From Gallionella sp. (lineage in GTDB: Bacteria > Pseudomonadota > Gammaproteobacteria > Burkholderiales > Gallionellaceae), in NCBI GenBank assembly GCA_028714075.1, contig JAQTMZ010000001.1, positions 1-64,000 of the forward strand: DNA of 64,000 nt. The letters run 5' to 3'. The position numbers and the translations under genes are program-made. This document shows positions 8,338 through 17,538 of the stretch, one piece after another (position 1 is the first letter of the stretch; each line of letters begins with the position of its first letter). The notes under the pieces were generated by a model that was given only the letters and a program-made list of their open reading frames with translations, did no database searches and was not told the DNA's origin.

Positions 8338-9324
8338 CTAAATGACTTTGGCGTGCAACAAATCGTGCATATTCAGCGCGCCGACCAGCCGGTGTTGCTC
8401 ATCCACCACCAGCATCTGGTTGATATTGTACTGCTCCATAATCTGCACAACTTCCGCGGCAAGGTTGTCCGGACCGATACAGCGCGGGTTGGCGGACATC
8501 GCGCTGCGTACCGGCGTGGTGTTGAAATCCATCTTCCTCTCCAGAGTGCGGCGCAAATCGCCATCGGTATAAATACCCAGCACATGTTGCCCGGCATCCA
8601 CAATTGCGGTCATGCCCACGCCTTTTCTGGATATTTCCAGAATCGCGTCGCTCAGCATCGCGTCTTCACGCACCATCGGCAGGCGCTCGCCGCTACGCAT
8701 AATGTCGCGCACATGGGTGAGCAAACGTCTCCCTAGGCTGCCACCCGGATGCGAACGGGCAAAATCTTCGGCGCCGAAACCCTTTGCGTCCAGCAGCGCT
8801 ACTGCCAGCGCATCGCCCAATGCCAGCGCCGCCGTGGTGCTGGCGGTGGGTGCCAAGCCCATCGGGCAGGCCTCTTTATCCACCGCCGCGTTGAGGTGCA
8901 CGTCCGCCGCTTTTGCCAAGCTGGATGACGGGCTGCCGGTCACGCTGATCAGCTTGGCGCCTTGGCGTTTAATCACCGGCACGATGGTCATCAGCTCCTG
9001 GCTCTCGCCGGAATAGGACAGCGCGATAATGACATCCTCGCTGGTGATCATACCCAGGTCGCCGTGGCTGGCGTCACCCGGATGCACGAAATAAGCGGGA
9101 GTGCCGGTGCTGGACATGGTAGCCGCGATCTTGCGCGCAATATGCCCCGACTTGCCCATGCCGCTGACGATAACGCGCCCCTCGCAGCGCAAAATCACAT
9201 CCAGCGCATGCAGAAAATCATCCCCAAGGCGTGTAGCGAGAGTTTGCACGGCGGCAGCCTCGATGTTCAAGACCTCGCGTGCGAGGTCGAGTGCGCGCGG
9301 CGCGGCGGAGATGTGTTTGCTCAT
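8338..9324 (-). CDS. kdsD: Arabinose-5-phosphate isomerase KdsD
   Basis: About 328 residues from the ATG at 9324 (MSKHISAAPRAL). An upstream TTG would add 14 residues with no family support. The N-terminal SIS sugar-isomerase domain has VIVSGMGKSGHIARK, and two CBS domains follow from about residue 210. The enzyme converts ribulose-5-phosphate to arabinose-5-phosphate for Kdo synthesis. It opens the kdsD-kdsC-lptCAB-rpoN run, so a promoter should lie in 9325-9471, though I see no strong box there. Confidence 0.95.
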   Translation of the reverse strand: MSKHISAAPRALDLAREVLNIEAAAVQTLATRLGDDFLHALDVILRCEGRVIVSGMGKSGHIARKIAATMSSTGTPAYFVHPGDASHGDLGMITSEDVIIALSYSGESQELMTIVPVIKRQGAKLISVTGSPSSSLAKAADVHLNAAVDKEACPMGLAPTASTTAALALGDALAVALLDAKGFGAEDFARSHPGGSLGRRLLTHVRDIMRSGERLPMVREDAMLSDAILEISRKGVGMTAIVDAGQHVLGIYTDGDLRRTLERKMDFNTTPVRSAMSANPRCIGPDNLAAEVVQIMEQYNINQMLVVDEQHRLVGALNMHDLLHAKVI

Positions 9325-9471
9325 GCGGCGTATTATAACAGCGGGCGTTTTTTGGGGAACCGGCAAAATATGCCTGAATCAGATTGGGCGACGTGTTCCG
9401 CCGCCGGTCACGCACCCCTCCAGACACCCCACCGTAAAAAGGTGCCTGATTGGTAACGCTTTCATCAAAAA

Positions 9472-10230
9472 TTAAGGGGTATTTTTTGTCCGTTGCATGC
9501 TGTTTATATAGCGCTGCAGCAAGATATTGGACGCGTTGCTGAGATTAATGAATTGGCATCCTGCGCGTATAACTGTCTTTCCGGATTTGGCGGGTAATGA
9601 AAACATGCTCCTCACAATCATCGTGACGCTGATTGTGCCCATATCGGGTAATTTGACTTGGCAATTTTCATAAGTCTGTCCCTGCGCAAGTTCGATATCA
9701 CCCTCCGCGTAGGTCAGCTTCATGCCTCCGGTGCTGATATCCATCAGCGTCACTTCACAAGTTTGCACTGGCTTTGATGCGCCCGCTGCATCAGGCGTTG
9801 ATCCGCCTGTCCGAATGGCGCAACACAAAGGCTTGGCGGGTATGATATCGAGCCGGAAGCTGTCCCGCCGCTGCAGCCGGTAAATGCATTTGGGAAATGG
9901 CAGATGAAAAGCGGAATAGCCCTGATATTCAACGCTGCGCGCCTGCTTGGCGACAAACTGAACCTTGACATTCAAATGGACGCTGACAATTGTCAGATCA
10001 TCGCTTTCGAGAATACGCTTGTTGTCTATCGGATTCGAACTCTGCTCCAACCACAACCCTTTTTCATTGACACCCAATAGCGTGGTCATGATGAAATAAC
10101 TGCCATCAACGAAATAAAGCGCGACACGAGTGCCATTCTCGGCGATGTGTTTCAATACCGATATAATTTCTTTCGGCGAAACGATGCCGTGCTCATCTTC
10201 CTCGCGCGGGGAGAGAGTTTCATACTTCAT
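9472..10230 (-). CDS. ycgR: Flagellar brake protein YcgR (PilZ, c-di-GMP binding)
   Basis: About 252 residues, with an N-terminal YcgR domain and a C-terminal PilZ domain. The c-di-GMP binding signature is present as RRDSFR at residues 121-126 and DISTGG at 164-169. Bound YcgR slows or biases the flagellar motor. The ATG at 10230 is preferred over a GTG 33 bases upstream; neither has a clear ribosome binding site. It is the last gene of the fliS-fliT-fliK-flhB-like run, which fits late flagellar expression. Confidence 0.87.
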   Translation of the reverse strand: MKYETLSPREEDEHGIVSPKEIISVLKHIAENGTRVALYFVDGSYFIMTTLLGVNEKGLWLEQSSNPIDNKRILESDDLTIVSVHLNVKVQFVAKQARSVEYQGYSAFHLPFPKCIYRLQRRDSFRLDIIPAKPLCCAIRTGGSTPDAAGASKPVQTCEVTLMDISTGGMKLTYAEGDIELAQGQTYENCQVKLPDMGTISVTMIVRSMFSLPAKSGKTVIRAGCQFINLSNASNILLQRYINSMQRTKNTP

Positions 10231-10305
10231 GGAACTGTTTTCACTAAGACTTTCATAAACCACTTAACAAAATACGGCGCGTATGATAACCAAAGTTACC
10301 GCTTG

Positions 10306-10611
10306 TTACAATTTTAATGCGGATGGAATATCTGGAACATCCGCATGCTCCAACCGATATAGCCAAGCCAGCAGTTCGGCTACCGCCAAATAAAGTTGCG
10401 GCGGAATCTCCTGATCCAGTTCGACTTTCATCAACAGCCCAACCAAATCTTCGGATTCGTGCACATAAACACCGTTTTGCTTGGCGCGTTCGATAATCGC
10501 CTGCGCAATCATACCGCGCCCTTTGGCAACCACTTTTGGCGCACCCTTTTGGTTTTTACCATAGGTCAGCGCGATGGCAACCTGTTGCGGCGTGAGTGCG
10601 GGCTGCTTCAT
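10306..10611 (-). CDS. FlhB C-terminal-like protein
   Basis: The 101-residue protein matches the cytoplasmic tail of FlhB/YscU export-gate proteins (VAIALTYGKNQKGAPKVVAKG) without the membrane domain. The autocleavage motif NPTH is absent: ALTYG stands where it would be. Such stand-alone FlhB-like proteins (FhlB/YlqH type) occur next to fliK in several flagellar systems and may influence the substrate switch from rod/hook to filament. The start overlaps the fliK stop by four bases, so translation is coupled. The role is inferred from homology. Confidence 0.85.
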   Translation of the reverse strand: MKQPALTPQQVAIALTYGKNQKGAPKVVAKGRGMIAQAIIERAKQNGVYVHESEDLVGLLMKVELDQEIPPQLYLAVAELLAWLYRLEHADVPDIPSALKL

Positions 10612-11696
10612 GACTTATCCACTGCAATAGCGGTCAGTTTAATTCCGGCATCGGCCAGCGAATTCTTGAGCTTGGGCAAGGCACGATTGAATAAATCGAC
10701 CGTTGCCGAATCCCCCGCATGCAGCGCCAGCCGCAGCCCGCTTTCGGCAAAGACCAGACGCGCATGGACATCGCCCAGCTTGGGCAGGGCCAGTTCCATT
10801 TCGGTGCGCCACTGGCGCTCATCCTGCTGCCTGGCCTGATGCTCCGGCTGCCCCTGAATTTCCCATTGCATCTGCTGTCCGGGCCAGACTTGCCCCATCC
10901 ACACCATATGATGTTGTTCCAGAGTATGCAGTTGCTGCTGCACCAAGTGCACCAATTCTTTCGCCACCGGCATGGTTGTATCACCGGAAGACTTTGCTAT
11001 GGCCTGGGTATTTGCAGAGTCCTGCGTTATGGAAACCCTGTCCCCTGCGCCAGAAACCGGCGGCCCGCTTGCCGGGAAGCCGGACATGGCATTGGCGGCA
11101 ACACGTTGCTCGGCGGCGGTAAACAGTATGTTTTTACCGGTCAACAGATTTTGCGGCTCCTGCAACAATTGACTCGTGCTGCGTTCCCCGCGCACCCATT
11201 GCGCCTGATGCGATTCGTAGAACAGGCCGCTTTTGCCAAGCGCCTCACGCAGCCCACCAGCCAGCAGCTTTGCATCCGGTATCTGTTGCGCAGCCGGCCA
11301 AACCGCCTTGTTACCGAGTTGCTGAACAATCGGTCTTTCAATCGGCAGGTCCGCAAGATTGGCAAGCAAACGCGCCGTGGCGCCGATTTGTTCGGGCGTC
11401 GAAAGCGGATTGGTCGAAGCGACCATGCCGAAAGTGATACGCGGCTGTATCGCAAGAACTTCGAGTTTTATTACATCGCCGCTCTGGATATTGGCGGGCA
11501 GGCGCATCTGGAGCATCTCTCCGGCGACTTGCACCTTGAAGAAACCTTCGCTTATTTTGGACTGGACGGCACCCTGCAATTGCTGCCCGAGTTCGAGTTT
11601 GGTGATAGGAGCGGGCGTGTCTTTGGCGGCCGCAATCAGGGGCTTCCCCGAGTTGGAAAGGACTTGAAGCGCGCTGATTACATTGGCGGGTAGCAT
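10608..11696 (-). CDS. fliK: Flagellar hook-length control protein FliK
   Basis: The 362-residue protein has a poorly conserved, Gln/Ala-rich N-terminal and central part. Its C-terminal Flg_hook domain begins near residue 260 (WRTEMELALPKLGDVHARLVF) and includes GLRLALHAGDSATVDLFNRALPKLKNSLADAGI. FliK measures hook length and triggers the export switch through FlhB. The flhB-like gene directly downstream fits this. A 148-base spacer separates it from fliT. The N-terminus is too divergent to confirm the start. Confidence 0.82.
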   Translation of the reverse strand: MLPANVISALQVLSNSGKPLIAAAKDTPAPITKLELGQQLQGAVQSKISEGFFKVQVAGEMLQMRLPANIQSGDVIKLEVLAIQPRITFGMVASTNPLSTPEQIGATARLLANLADLPIERPIVQQLGNKAVWPAAQQIPDAKLLAGGLREALGKSGLFYESHQAQWVRGERSTSQLLQEPQNLLTGKNILFTAAEQRVAANAMSGFPASGPPVSGAGDRVSITQDSANTQAIAKSSGDTTMPVAKELVHLVQQQLHTLEQHHMVWMGQVWPGQQMQWEIQGQPEHQARQQDERQWRTEMELALPKLGDVHARLVFAESGLRLALHAGDSATVDLFNRALPKLKNSLADAGIKLTAIAVDKS

Positions 11697-11844
11697 TGCG
11701 TTATGGCAATATCCTCGTCACGGTGCCGGTTCGGTTCTGGAGCGCAGAAAATTTCCATCTCTCCGGGCTGCGCTCCCGCAAGCACGAGACAGAAGACTCG
11801 GGATAGTTCGCGGAGCATGCCTTACAAGGCTATTCCCTGACTCC

Positions 11845-12171
11845 TTATACACCGCCATACGTATGCTGCAACCGCTGCTCCTGACGATTGCTTTGTATGA
11901 CGCGTTGCAACTGCCCCATCCACTCCATGGTGCGGCTACGGATATCGGCATCGTTTGCGAGAATCTTCTTGATAAGCTGAATCTTGGCCTGCCTGGATGG
12001 CTCATCCAGCACCGCTACCGCGTCCACAGGCTTCATGGCGGCAACGTGTCTGCTGCATTGCTGCTCGAGATCAATCAGTTGCTCCCAGTCGGCCCGTGCA
12101 GCCGCCTCACGCATCTGCTCGGTCAACACGGACAGCGACTCATAATTTGAGATGACTTGATTGCTGCTCAT
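11845..12171 (-). CDS. fliT: Flagellar export chaperone FliT-like
   Basis: A helical protein of 108 residues from the ATG at 12171 (MSSNQVISNYESLSVLTEQM). It lies five bases after fliS, the usual place of fliT. The pattern YESLSVLTEQMREAA...WEQLIDLEQQ fits the FliT helical bundle, which chaperones the filament cap FliD and in enterics also inhibits FlhDC. Conservation in this family is low, so the call depends largely on size, helicity and position. No fliD is seen next to it. Confidence 0.72.
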   Translation of the reverse strand: MSSNQVISNYESLSVLTEQMREAAARADWEQLIDLEQQCSRHVAAMKPVDAVAVLDEPSRQAKIQLIKKILANDADIRSRTMEWMGQLQRVIQSNRQEQRLQHTYGGV

Positions 12172-12176
12172 TTCAC

Positions 12177-12695
12177 TTACCCCCTTCCGTATGCCAGCTG
12201 CACTTTTTTGTTTATTGTATTTTGTTGCGAAGATGCGATGGGCGCAGGGGTTGGTCCAGCCGAAGGCTGTGCTGGCATATGCATGGTGGCGGCAGCTACT
12301 GAGCTTGGCTGGCGGATACTTTCCCAAGCATCCTTCAAATCGATCAGCAGGCGCGCCACTTCATCCAAGGCATCCATATCGTTTTTCAAATTGGCCGTCA
12401 GCAGGCGCAGGTTCATATATTCGTATAACGAAGACAGGTTCTGCACCAACTCGCCGCCGACACTTTTGTCCAAGCTGGCATTCAAACCCTCGTCGATGAT
12501 AGAGATCGCATGGGAAATAGCAGAGCCTTTTGCGGGAATATCCTTTCGCAGGATGCCGTTTTTGGCGTTGGCAATCGCCTGCAATGCGCCTTGATACAAC
12601 ATCGAAATCAGCTTGTGCGGGTCAGCCGCACTTACGCCGGATTCGATCCCGACTTTTGCGTAAGTTTTGATTACAGAAGTGGCGTTCATGATCAT
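12177..12695 (-). CDS. fliS: Flagellar export chaperone FliS
   Basis: The 172-residue protein contains the FliS core: YAKVGIESGVSAADPHKLISMLYQGAL near the start and LSSLYEYMNLRLLTANLKND in the middle. FliS binds flagellin and prevents premature polymerisation in the cytoplasm. The C-terminal 45 residues (Ala/Pro/Gln-rich) extend beyond the usual ~130. An AAGGATG ribosome binding site precedes two close ATGs at 12695 and 12689. It is the first gene downstream of a strong FliA promoter. Confidence 0.92.
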   Translation of the reverse strand: MIMNATSVIKTYAKVGIESGVSAADPHKLISMLYQGALQAIANAKNGILRKDIPAKGSAISHAISIIDEGLNASLDKSVGGELVQNLSSLYEYMNLRLLTANLKNDMDALDEVARLLIDLKDAWESIRQPSSVAAATMHMPAQPSAGPTPAPIASSQQNTINKKVQLAYGRG

Positions 12696-13080
12696 CCTTT
12701 TGAATTATAGATTGGCCCGTTTATGCTGTTGAGTCAACGCCATGGTCTCGCTAAACTTTTTGTTTCAACAACAAATCCCGCCAAATCCGGTTTGCGGATG
12801 CGCTTCACCGCGCTAAAGCACTCTTATGCAAACAAACACCAATTTGCCGCTCGGTTTAATTATCGGCAAAAGTCCTAAAAACTTTAGCTAGCCGCCAATT
12901 TATTCAGCCCGTTGTGCCTGCCCCTGCCAAACAGTTTGTTAATTTATTGATTTTTGAATATCTTTAATCAAAGACAATCTCAAGGATGAGGCGCCGCAAT
13001 CAATGGCGGTTTGGCGCAACCAATCTCGGCAAGCAGGCCGCAAAAGCAAGCCATCGAATTGAAAAGAGCGCATAACGGAA
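12696..13080. other. Gene-free spacer upstream of fliS
   Basis: This 385-base spacer holds the FliA promoter and the fliS leader. The leader includes a 12-codon open frame (MALTQQHKRANL) ending shortly before fliS, probably chance. The half nearer the FAD dehydrogenase gene is AT-richer and I see no gene, terminator or repeat in it. Neither fliC nor fliD is present, although both often adjoin fliS. Confidence 0.6.
12860..12886 (-). promoter_or_regulatory. FliA (sigma-28) promoter for the fliS operon
   Basis: Read on the minus strand, this is TAAAGTTT, 11 bases, then GCCGATAA, an exact match to the enterobacterial FliA consensus with optimal spacing. Transcription would start about 150 bases before the fliS start codon, leaving a long leader. 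It places fliS-fliT-fliK-flhB-like-ycgR in the last class of flagellar genes. Confidence 0.9.
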
Positions 13081-14700
13081 TCAGCGCATCATACTCAACG
13101 CCACCGCTTCGGCAACCCTGATGCCATCTACCGCCGCAGAAAGTATCCCGCCCGCATAGCCCGCGCCTTCGCCGCTCGGATACAAGCCTTTGGTATTGAT
13201 GCTTTGCAGGTCAGCGTCATGGCGCTTGATGCGCACCGGCGATGAGGTGCGCGTCTCCACGCCGGTCAGCACCGCATCCGCAAGGTCGAATCCCTTGATC
13301 TGTTTGGCGAATGCGGGTAATGCCTCGCGAATTGCAACAATCGCATAGTCTGGCAAGGCGCTGCTCAAATCGCATAAATGCACGCCGGGAGTATATGAAG
13401 GCTGCACCGAACCAAATTTTGTGGATGATTTGCCTGCCAAAAAGTCGCCGACCAGTTGCCCGGGAGCCTGGTAATTTCCGCCGCCAAGGTCAAAGGCGCG
13501 CGATTCCCAGCGACGCTGGAATTCGATACCGGCGAGCGGGTTGCCTGAATCGCCTGGATTGGGGGGAAAATCTTCCGGCGAGACACCTACCACGATGCCG
13601 CTGTTGGCGTTGCGCTCGTTGCGCGAATACTGGCTCATGCCGTTGGTGACCACTCGCCCCGCTTCCGACGTGGCGGCAACCACCGTGCCGCCGGGGCACA
13701 TGCAGAAGCTGTACACCGAGCGCCCGTTGCGGGCGTGATGCACCAGTTTGTAATCCGCCGCGCCGAGCAGCGGGTTGCCCGCGTTGCTGCCGTAACGCGC
13801 GCGGTCGATCAGCGACTGCGGATGCTCGATGCGAAAGCCGATCGAGAACGGCTTGGCCTCGATAAACACGCCGCGCCTGTGCAGCATTTCGAAGGTGTCG
13901 CGCGCGCTGTGCCCGATTGCCAGCACCAGATGGTTCGTGGCGATGCGTTCGCCGTTAGCGAGCACCACGCCGGCGACCTGTCCGCCAGCCATTTCGATGT
14001 CGTCCACGCGGCTCTGGAAGCGGATTTCGCCGCCCAGCGCCTGGATCGTCTCGCGCATCTTCTCCACCATGCCCACCAGGCGGAACGTGCCGATATGCGG
14101 CTTGCTGGCGTACAGAATTTCTTCCGGCGCACCCGCCTTGACGAATTCTTCCAGCACTTTCCTGCCGAGGTGGCGGGGGTCTTTGATCTGGCTGTGCAAC
14201 TTACCGTCGGAGAACGTCCCCGCGCCGCCTTCGCCGAATTGCACGTTCGATTCCGGGTTGAGCACCCCCTGCCGCCACAGGCCGAAAGTGTCCTTGGTTC
14301 TTTCGCGCACCGCCTTGCCGCGTTCCAGGATCAGCGGGCGAAAACCCATCTGCGCAAGAATCAGCCCGGCAAACAGGCCGGCCGGCCCCATGCCGATCAC
14401 AACTGGGCGCAACGCTATATTCTGCGGGGCTTGCGCAACAAAATGGTAGCTGGTATCCGGCGCAACGGTGACATGCGGATCGCTCTTGAAGCGTTCCAGA
14501 ATCGCCGCCTCGTCGCGCACCGACACTTCCAGCGTGTAGGTGAACTGGATGTTGCTCTTCTTGCGTGCATCCACGCCGCGCCGGAAGATACGGTAATTCA
14601 GCAAGTCATCCGCTGGAACATCGAGCCGCTTGACGATGGCGCTCTTGAGGTCGCCCTCGGGGTGGCCGAGCGGCAGTTTGATTTCGGTAAGGCGCAGCAT
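13081..14700 (-). CDS. FAD-dependent dehydrogenase (COG2509 type)
   Basis: The 539-residue protein has an N-terminal ~95-residue domain, then a dinucleotide-binding fold with VIGMGPAGLFAGLILAQMGFRPLILERG near residue 100. A second conserved block includes FGEGGAGTFSDGKLHSQIKDP, and the C-terminus carries a GEGAGYAGGILSAAVDG flavin motif. It belongs to the uncharacterised FAD dehydrogenases grouped as COG2509. The reaction is unknown. It begins three bases downstream of the trpE stop codon and is probably cotranscribed with it, though no metabolic link is evident. Confidence 0.85.
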   Translation of the reverse strand: MLRLTEIKLPLGHPEGDLKSAIVKRLDVPADDLLNYRIFRRGVDARKKSNIQFTYTLEVSVRDEAAILERFKSDPHVTVAPDTSYHFVAQAPQNIALRPVVIGMGPAGLFAGLILAQMGFRPLILERGKAVRERTKDTFGLWRQGVLNPESNVQFGEGGAGTFSDGKLHSQIKDPRHLGRKVLEEFVKAGAPEEILYASKPHIGTFRLVGMVEKMRETIQALGGEIRFQSRVDDIEMAGGQVAGVVLANGERIATNHLVLAIGHSARDTFEMLHRRGVFIEAKPFSIGFRIEHPQSLIDRARYGSNAGNPLLGAADYKLVHHARNGRSVYSFCMCPGGTVVAATSEAGRVVTNGMSQYSRNERNANSGIVVGVSPEDFPPNPGDSGNPLAGIEFQRRWESRAFDLGGGNYQAPGQLVGDFLAGKSSTKFGSVQPSYTPGVHLCDLSSALPDYAIVAIREALPAFAKQIKGFDLADAVLTGVETRTSSPVRIKRHDADLQSINTKGLYPSGEGAGYAGGILSAAVDGIRVAEAVALSMMR

Positions 14701-14703
14701 GGG

Positions 14704-16191
14704 CTAGCGATGTGCTTGCGCGTCCAGTCCTTCGAGCACCATTTCCGCTGCGCGCAGCACGGCGCGTGCCTTGTTCTGCGTCTCGATCCATTCGCTGTCC
14801 GGCACCGAGTCGGCGACGATACCGGCACCCGCCTGCACGTACAGCATGTTGTCCTTCACCACGGCGGTGCGCAACGCGATGGCCATATCCATGTCGCCGT
14901 TGAAGCCGAGGTAGCCGACCGCACCGGCGTAGATGCCGCGCTTGCTGGGTTCCAGCTCGTCGATGATTTCCATCGCGCGCACCTTGGCCGCACCGCTGAC
15001 CGTGCCGGCGGGGAAGGTGGCCCTGAGTACGTCTATCGCGTTGAAGCCGGGTTTGAGCGTGGCCTCGACGTTGGAGACAATATGCATCACGTGCGAGTAG
15101 CGCTCGATGATCATTTTCTCGGTGAGCTTCACGGTACCGTTCTGCGCGACGCGCCCGATGTCGTTGCGCCCGAGATCGATCAGCATCAGGTGTTCGGCCA
15201 GCTCCTTCGGGTCGGCCAGCAACTCTTCGGCGAGTTCGGCATCCTGCTGCTGCGTCTTGCCGCGCGGACGGGTTCCGGCGATCGGGCGCACCGTGACCGT
15301 ATCGCCTTCCAGCCGCACCAGTATCTCTGGTGACGCGCCGACCACATGGTGATCGCCCATGTCGTAATAGAACATGTACGGCGAAGGGTTGACGCTGCGC
15401 AGCGCGCGGTACAGCGACAACGGCGATGCCGGAAACGGCTGGGCCATGCGCTGCGACAGCACCACTTGCATGATGTCGCCGTCGAAGATGTATTGCTTGG
15501 CTTTGACCACAGCTTGCTTGAAAGCCGTTTCGCCGAATTCAGATTTTGCCTCGCCGCCGTGCATCGGCGGCGCATGCGGGATGTCCACCGGCATGCGCAA
15601 CTTGCCGATGAGTTCGCGCAACCGTTCGCGCGCCAGCTCATAAGCATCATCCTGCGCCGGATTGGCATACACGATGAGCGTAAGTTTGCCGGTAAGGTTG
15701 TCCACCACCGCCAGTTGCTCGGTGAGCATCAGCAGGATATCGGGTGTGCCGATGGCGTCGGTTTTTTGAACCTTGCCTAACCGCGGCTCGATGTAGCGGA
15801 TCGTGTCATAGCCGAAATAACCCGCCAGCCCGCCGCAGAAGCGCGGCAGGCCGGGCAGCGCGGCGACCTTGAAGCGCGTCTGGTATTCGCGGATGAAATC
15901 CAGCGGATTCTCGGCCTCGTGCGTGGTTTCGGTAGCCCGGTGTGTCAGCGTGACCTGTTTGCCGCGCACCGTGAGGCGCGTGTCGGCGGGCAGGCCGATG
16001 AACGAATAACGCCCGAAGCGTTCGCCGCCCTGCACCGATTCCAGCAGGTAGGAATACGGTTTGTTGGCGAGCTTGAGGTACAGCGACAGCGGCGTGTCCA
16101 GATCGGCAAAGGTCTCGCATGCCAGCGGAATGCGGTTGTAGCCTTGCTGTGCCAGCGTATTGAATTCTTGTTCGGTGATGGGGTGCAACAT
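14704..16191 (-). CDS. trpE: Anthranilate synthase component I
   Basis: About 495 residues from the ATG at 16191, preceded by a strong GGAGG site. Upstream in-frame codons add sequence unlike the family. The N-terminal domain includes [18 protein letters not shown], the region of the tryptophan-binding site, and the chorismate-binding domain has the [10 protein letters not shown] motif and [10 protein letters not shown]. It makes anthranilate from chorismate with ammonia supplied by TrpG. trpG, trpD and trpC do not follow here, unlike the common betaproteobacterial order. No attenuator peptide rich in Trp was seen upstream. Confidence 0.96.
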   Translation of the reverse strand: MLHPITEQEFNTLAQQGYNRIPLACETFADLDTPLSLYLKLANKPYSYLLESVQGGERFGRYSFIGLPADTRLTVRGKQVTLTHRATETTHEAENPLDFIREYQTRFKVAALPGLPRFCGGLAGYFGYDTIRYIEPRLGKVQKTDAIGTPDILLMLTEQLAVVDNLTGKLTLIVYANPAQDDAYELARERLRELIGKLRMPVDIPHAPPMHGGEAKSEFGETAFKQAVVKAKQYIFDGDIMQVVLSQRMAQPFPASPLSLYRALRSVNPSPYMFYYDMGDHHVVGASPEILVRLEGDTVTVRPIAGTRPRGKTQQQDAELAEELLADPKELAEHLMLIDLGRNDIGRVAQNGTVKLTEKMIIERYSHVMHIVSNVEATLKPGFNAIDVLRATFPAGTVSGAAKVRAMEIIDELEPSKRGIYAGAVGYLGFNGDMDMAIALRTAVVKDNMLYVQAGAGIVADSVPDSEWIETQNKARAVLRAAEMVLEGLDAQAHR

Positions 16192-16245
16192 GAAAGCCTC
16201 CGGTGTTTTGTCGTGTCGTAGTGGCATATGCACTTGAGAGAGCAA

Positions 16246-16265
16246 GGGCGTAATGCCTTACGCCC
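16246..16265. repeat. 20-bp palindrome, dispersed repeat copy 2
   Basis: GGGCGTAATGCCTTACGCCC differs from the copy at 138-157 at only two mirrored bases, a compensatory change that preserves the hairpin. It lies between gph and trpE. The paired change suggests selection for the palindrome or descent within a repeat family. Confidence 0.6.
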
Positions 16266-16335
16266 CCACAAGCGCATCAACACCATCGCCAGGCGGCGGT
16301 TTCTTTCAGGCAACGGAGGTTGTTCAATTCCATAA

Positions 16336-17040
16336 TCAAGCGCGTTTGATAAGCGGCAAAGCAGCAGACAGATTATTTATCACCGCGTCCAGATCCAATG
16401 CTTCCACCGGCTCGCCGTGATTGTAGCCGTAAGGCACACAGAACACCGGGCAACCGGCGGCACGCGCGGCAAGCGTATCGTTTTGCGAATCGCCGATCAG
16501 CAGCAACTGTTCGATCGGCACGCCAAAAAATTTGGCCGCATGCCGCAACGGCATGGGATGCGGCTTCTTTTCCGGCAGGGTGTCGCCGGATATGACGATC
16601 TCGAAGTATTTTGCCAAGCCGGCACCTTCCAACAGCGGTCCGGTGTAGCGCGCCATTTTGTTGGTGATGCAACCCAGGCGCAACCCCGCCGTGCGCATGG
16701 CTTCCAGCCCTTCGATCACACCGTCGTATGGCTTGCTGTCCAGCAGCAGTTCGCTGTAATGCTTCTCAAAAATCGGTAACGCATGACTGTACAGCGCGGC
16801 ATCGGGTGTGGCGTGCATCTCGCCGGTCAGCGCGCGCTTTACCAGCCAGCCGATGCCGTTGCCAATATAACTGGCCAGCAACTCCTGCGATACGGGGGCA
16901 TAGCCTATGTCGCGCAACATGCGGTTGGCCGCTCCGGCAAGCTCGGGCACGGTATGCAGCATCGTGCCATCGAGATCGATGACGACGGCCTGCACGCTTA
17001 CCGGTGTAGCAAACCTTTTGATGGTGGCAGCTTGTTGCAT
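16336..17040 (-). CDS. gph: Phosphoglycolate phosphatase
   Basis: A 234-residue HAD-family phosphatase with the nucleophile motif DLDGT (Asp22, Asp24) and motif III/IV GDSQNDTLAARAAG. Gph removes 2-phosphoglycolate, which arises from RuBisCO oxygenation or DNA repair. It lies between trpE and rpe, with a lipoprotein gene inserted between it and rpe; in many Betaproteobacteria rpe, gph and trpE are adjacent. DGTMLHT replaces the more common DGTLVDS, which may be a minor family variation. In an autotroph the enzyme would serve photorespiratory salvage. Confidence 0.9.
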   Translation of the reverse strand: MQQAATIKRFATPVSVQAVVIDLDGTMLHTVPELAGAANRMLRDIGYAPVSQELLASYIGNGIGWLVKRALTGEMHATPDAALYSHALPIFEKHYSELLLDSKPYDGVIEGLEAMRTAGLRLGCITNKMARYTGPLLEGAGLAKYFEIVISGDTLPEKKPHPMPLRHAAKFFGVPIEQLLLIGDSQNDTLAARAAGCPVFCVPYGYNHGEPVEALDLDAVINNLSAALPLIKRA

Positions 17041-17050
17041 GGTTGCTCCT

Positions 17051-17533
17051 CTAGTGGCTCGCCTTTTTCTCGGCGGTTCCTTTATCAGGCTTGGCTATAG
17101 TGGTAGCGGCTGGCTTTTCACCCTTGGCTGGAGCAGCCGATTTATCACTCTTGGCCGTGGCGGCTGTTTTTTCGTCCTTGGCTACGGCGGCCTTTTCGGC
17201 CCCTTTTTCAGAGGCCGCCTTGCCTTCGTTTTCAACGGCAACCGGTGCGCTGTGCGCTGTGACGACAGGTTTTTTACCCATGCTGGGGTCGATCTTTTGT
17301 TCTTCGATATCACTGTCTGCCAACTTCCAGCCTTTCAATATCGAGGTCGGGCTTTGCGCCTCATTTTCTTTCATGCAAATTTCCGGTACTTTTTGCGAGA
17401 CGCGGCAGGCATAACCTATCGCTTCGGCATCATGATTTTTTTGCTCATCCGCACCGGTTATCATGTCGCAACCAGCCAGCGCGAGTGCGGCTATCAGAAG
17501 TATTGCTGTGCTTGCAGATTGGCGGATGCGCAT
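17051..17533 (-). CDS. Putative lipoprotein with Lys/Ala-rich tail
   Basis: A 160-residue protein with a lipoprotein signal peptide ending ALALAGCD, so Cys22 would be lipidated. Residues 23-85 contain two cysteines (YACRVSQKVPEICMKE) that could form a disulfide. From about residue 100 the sequence is a low-complexity run of Ala, Lys, Glu and Pro with repeated AAVAKDEK/AAPAKGEK units. I do not recognise a family. The tail may span peptidoglycan or be disordered. It lies between rpe and gph with very short spacers, so it is probably cotranscribed. Confidence 0.7.
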   Translation of the reverse strand: MRIRQSASTAILLIAALALAGCDMITGADEQKNHDAEAIGYACRVSQKVPEICMKENEAQSPTSILKGWKLADSDIEEQKIDPSMGKKPVVTAHSAPVAVENEGKAASEKGAEKAAVAKDEKTAATAKSDKSAAPAKGEKPAATTIAKPDKGTAEKKASH

Positions 17534-17538
17534 AATTT

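Noticed and set aside
13735..15333. A 532-codon plus-strand open frame opposite the FAD dehydrogenase and trpE
   Set aside because: It spans the junction of two confident genes on the other strand and its protein is rich in His, Gln and Ala without domains.
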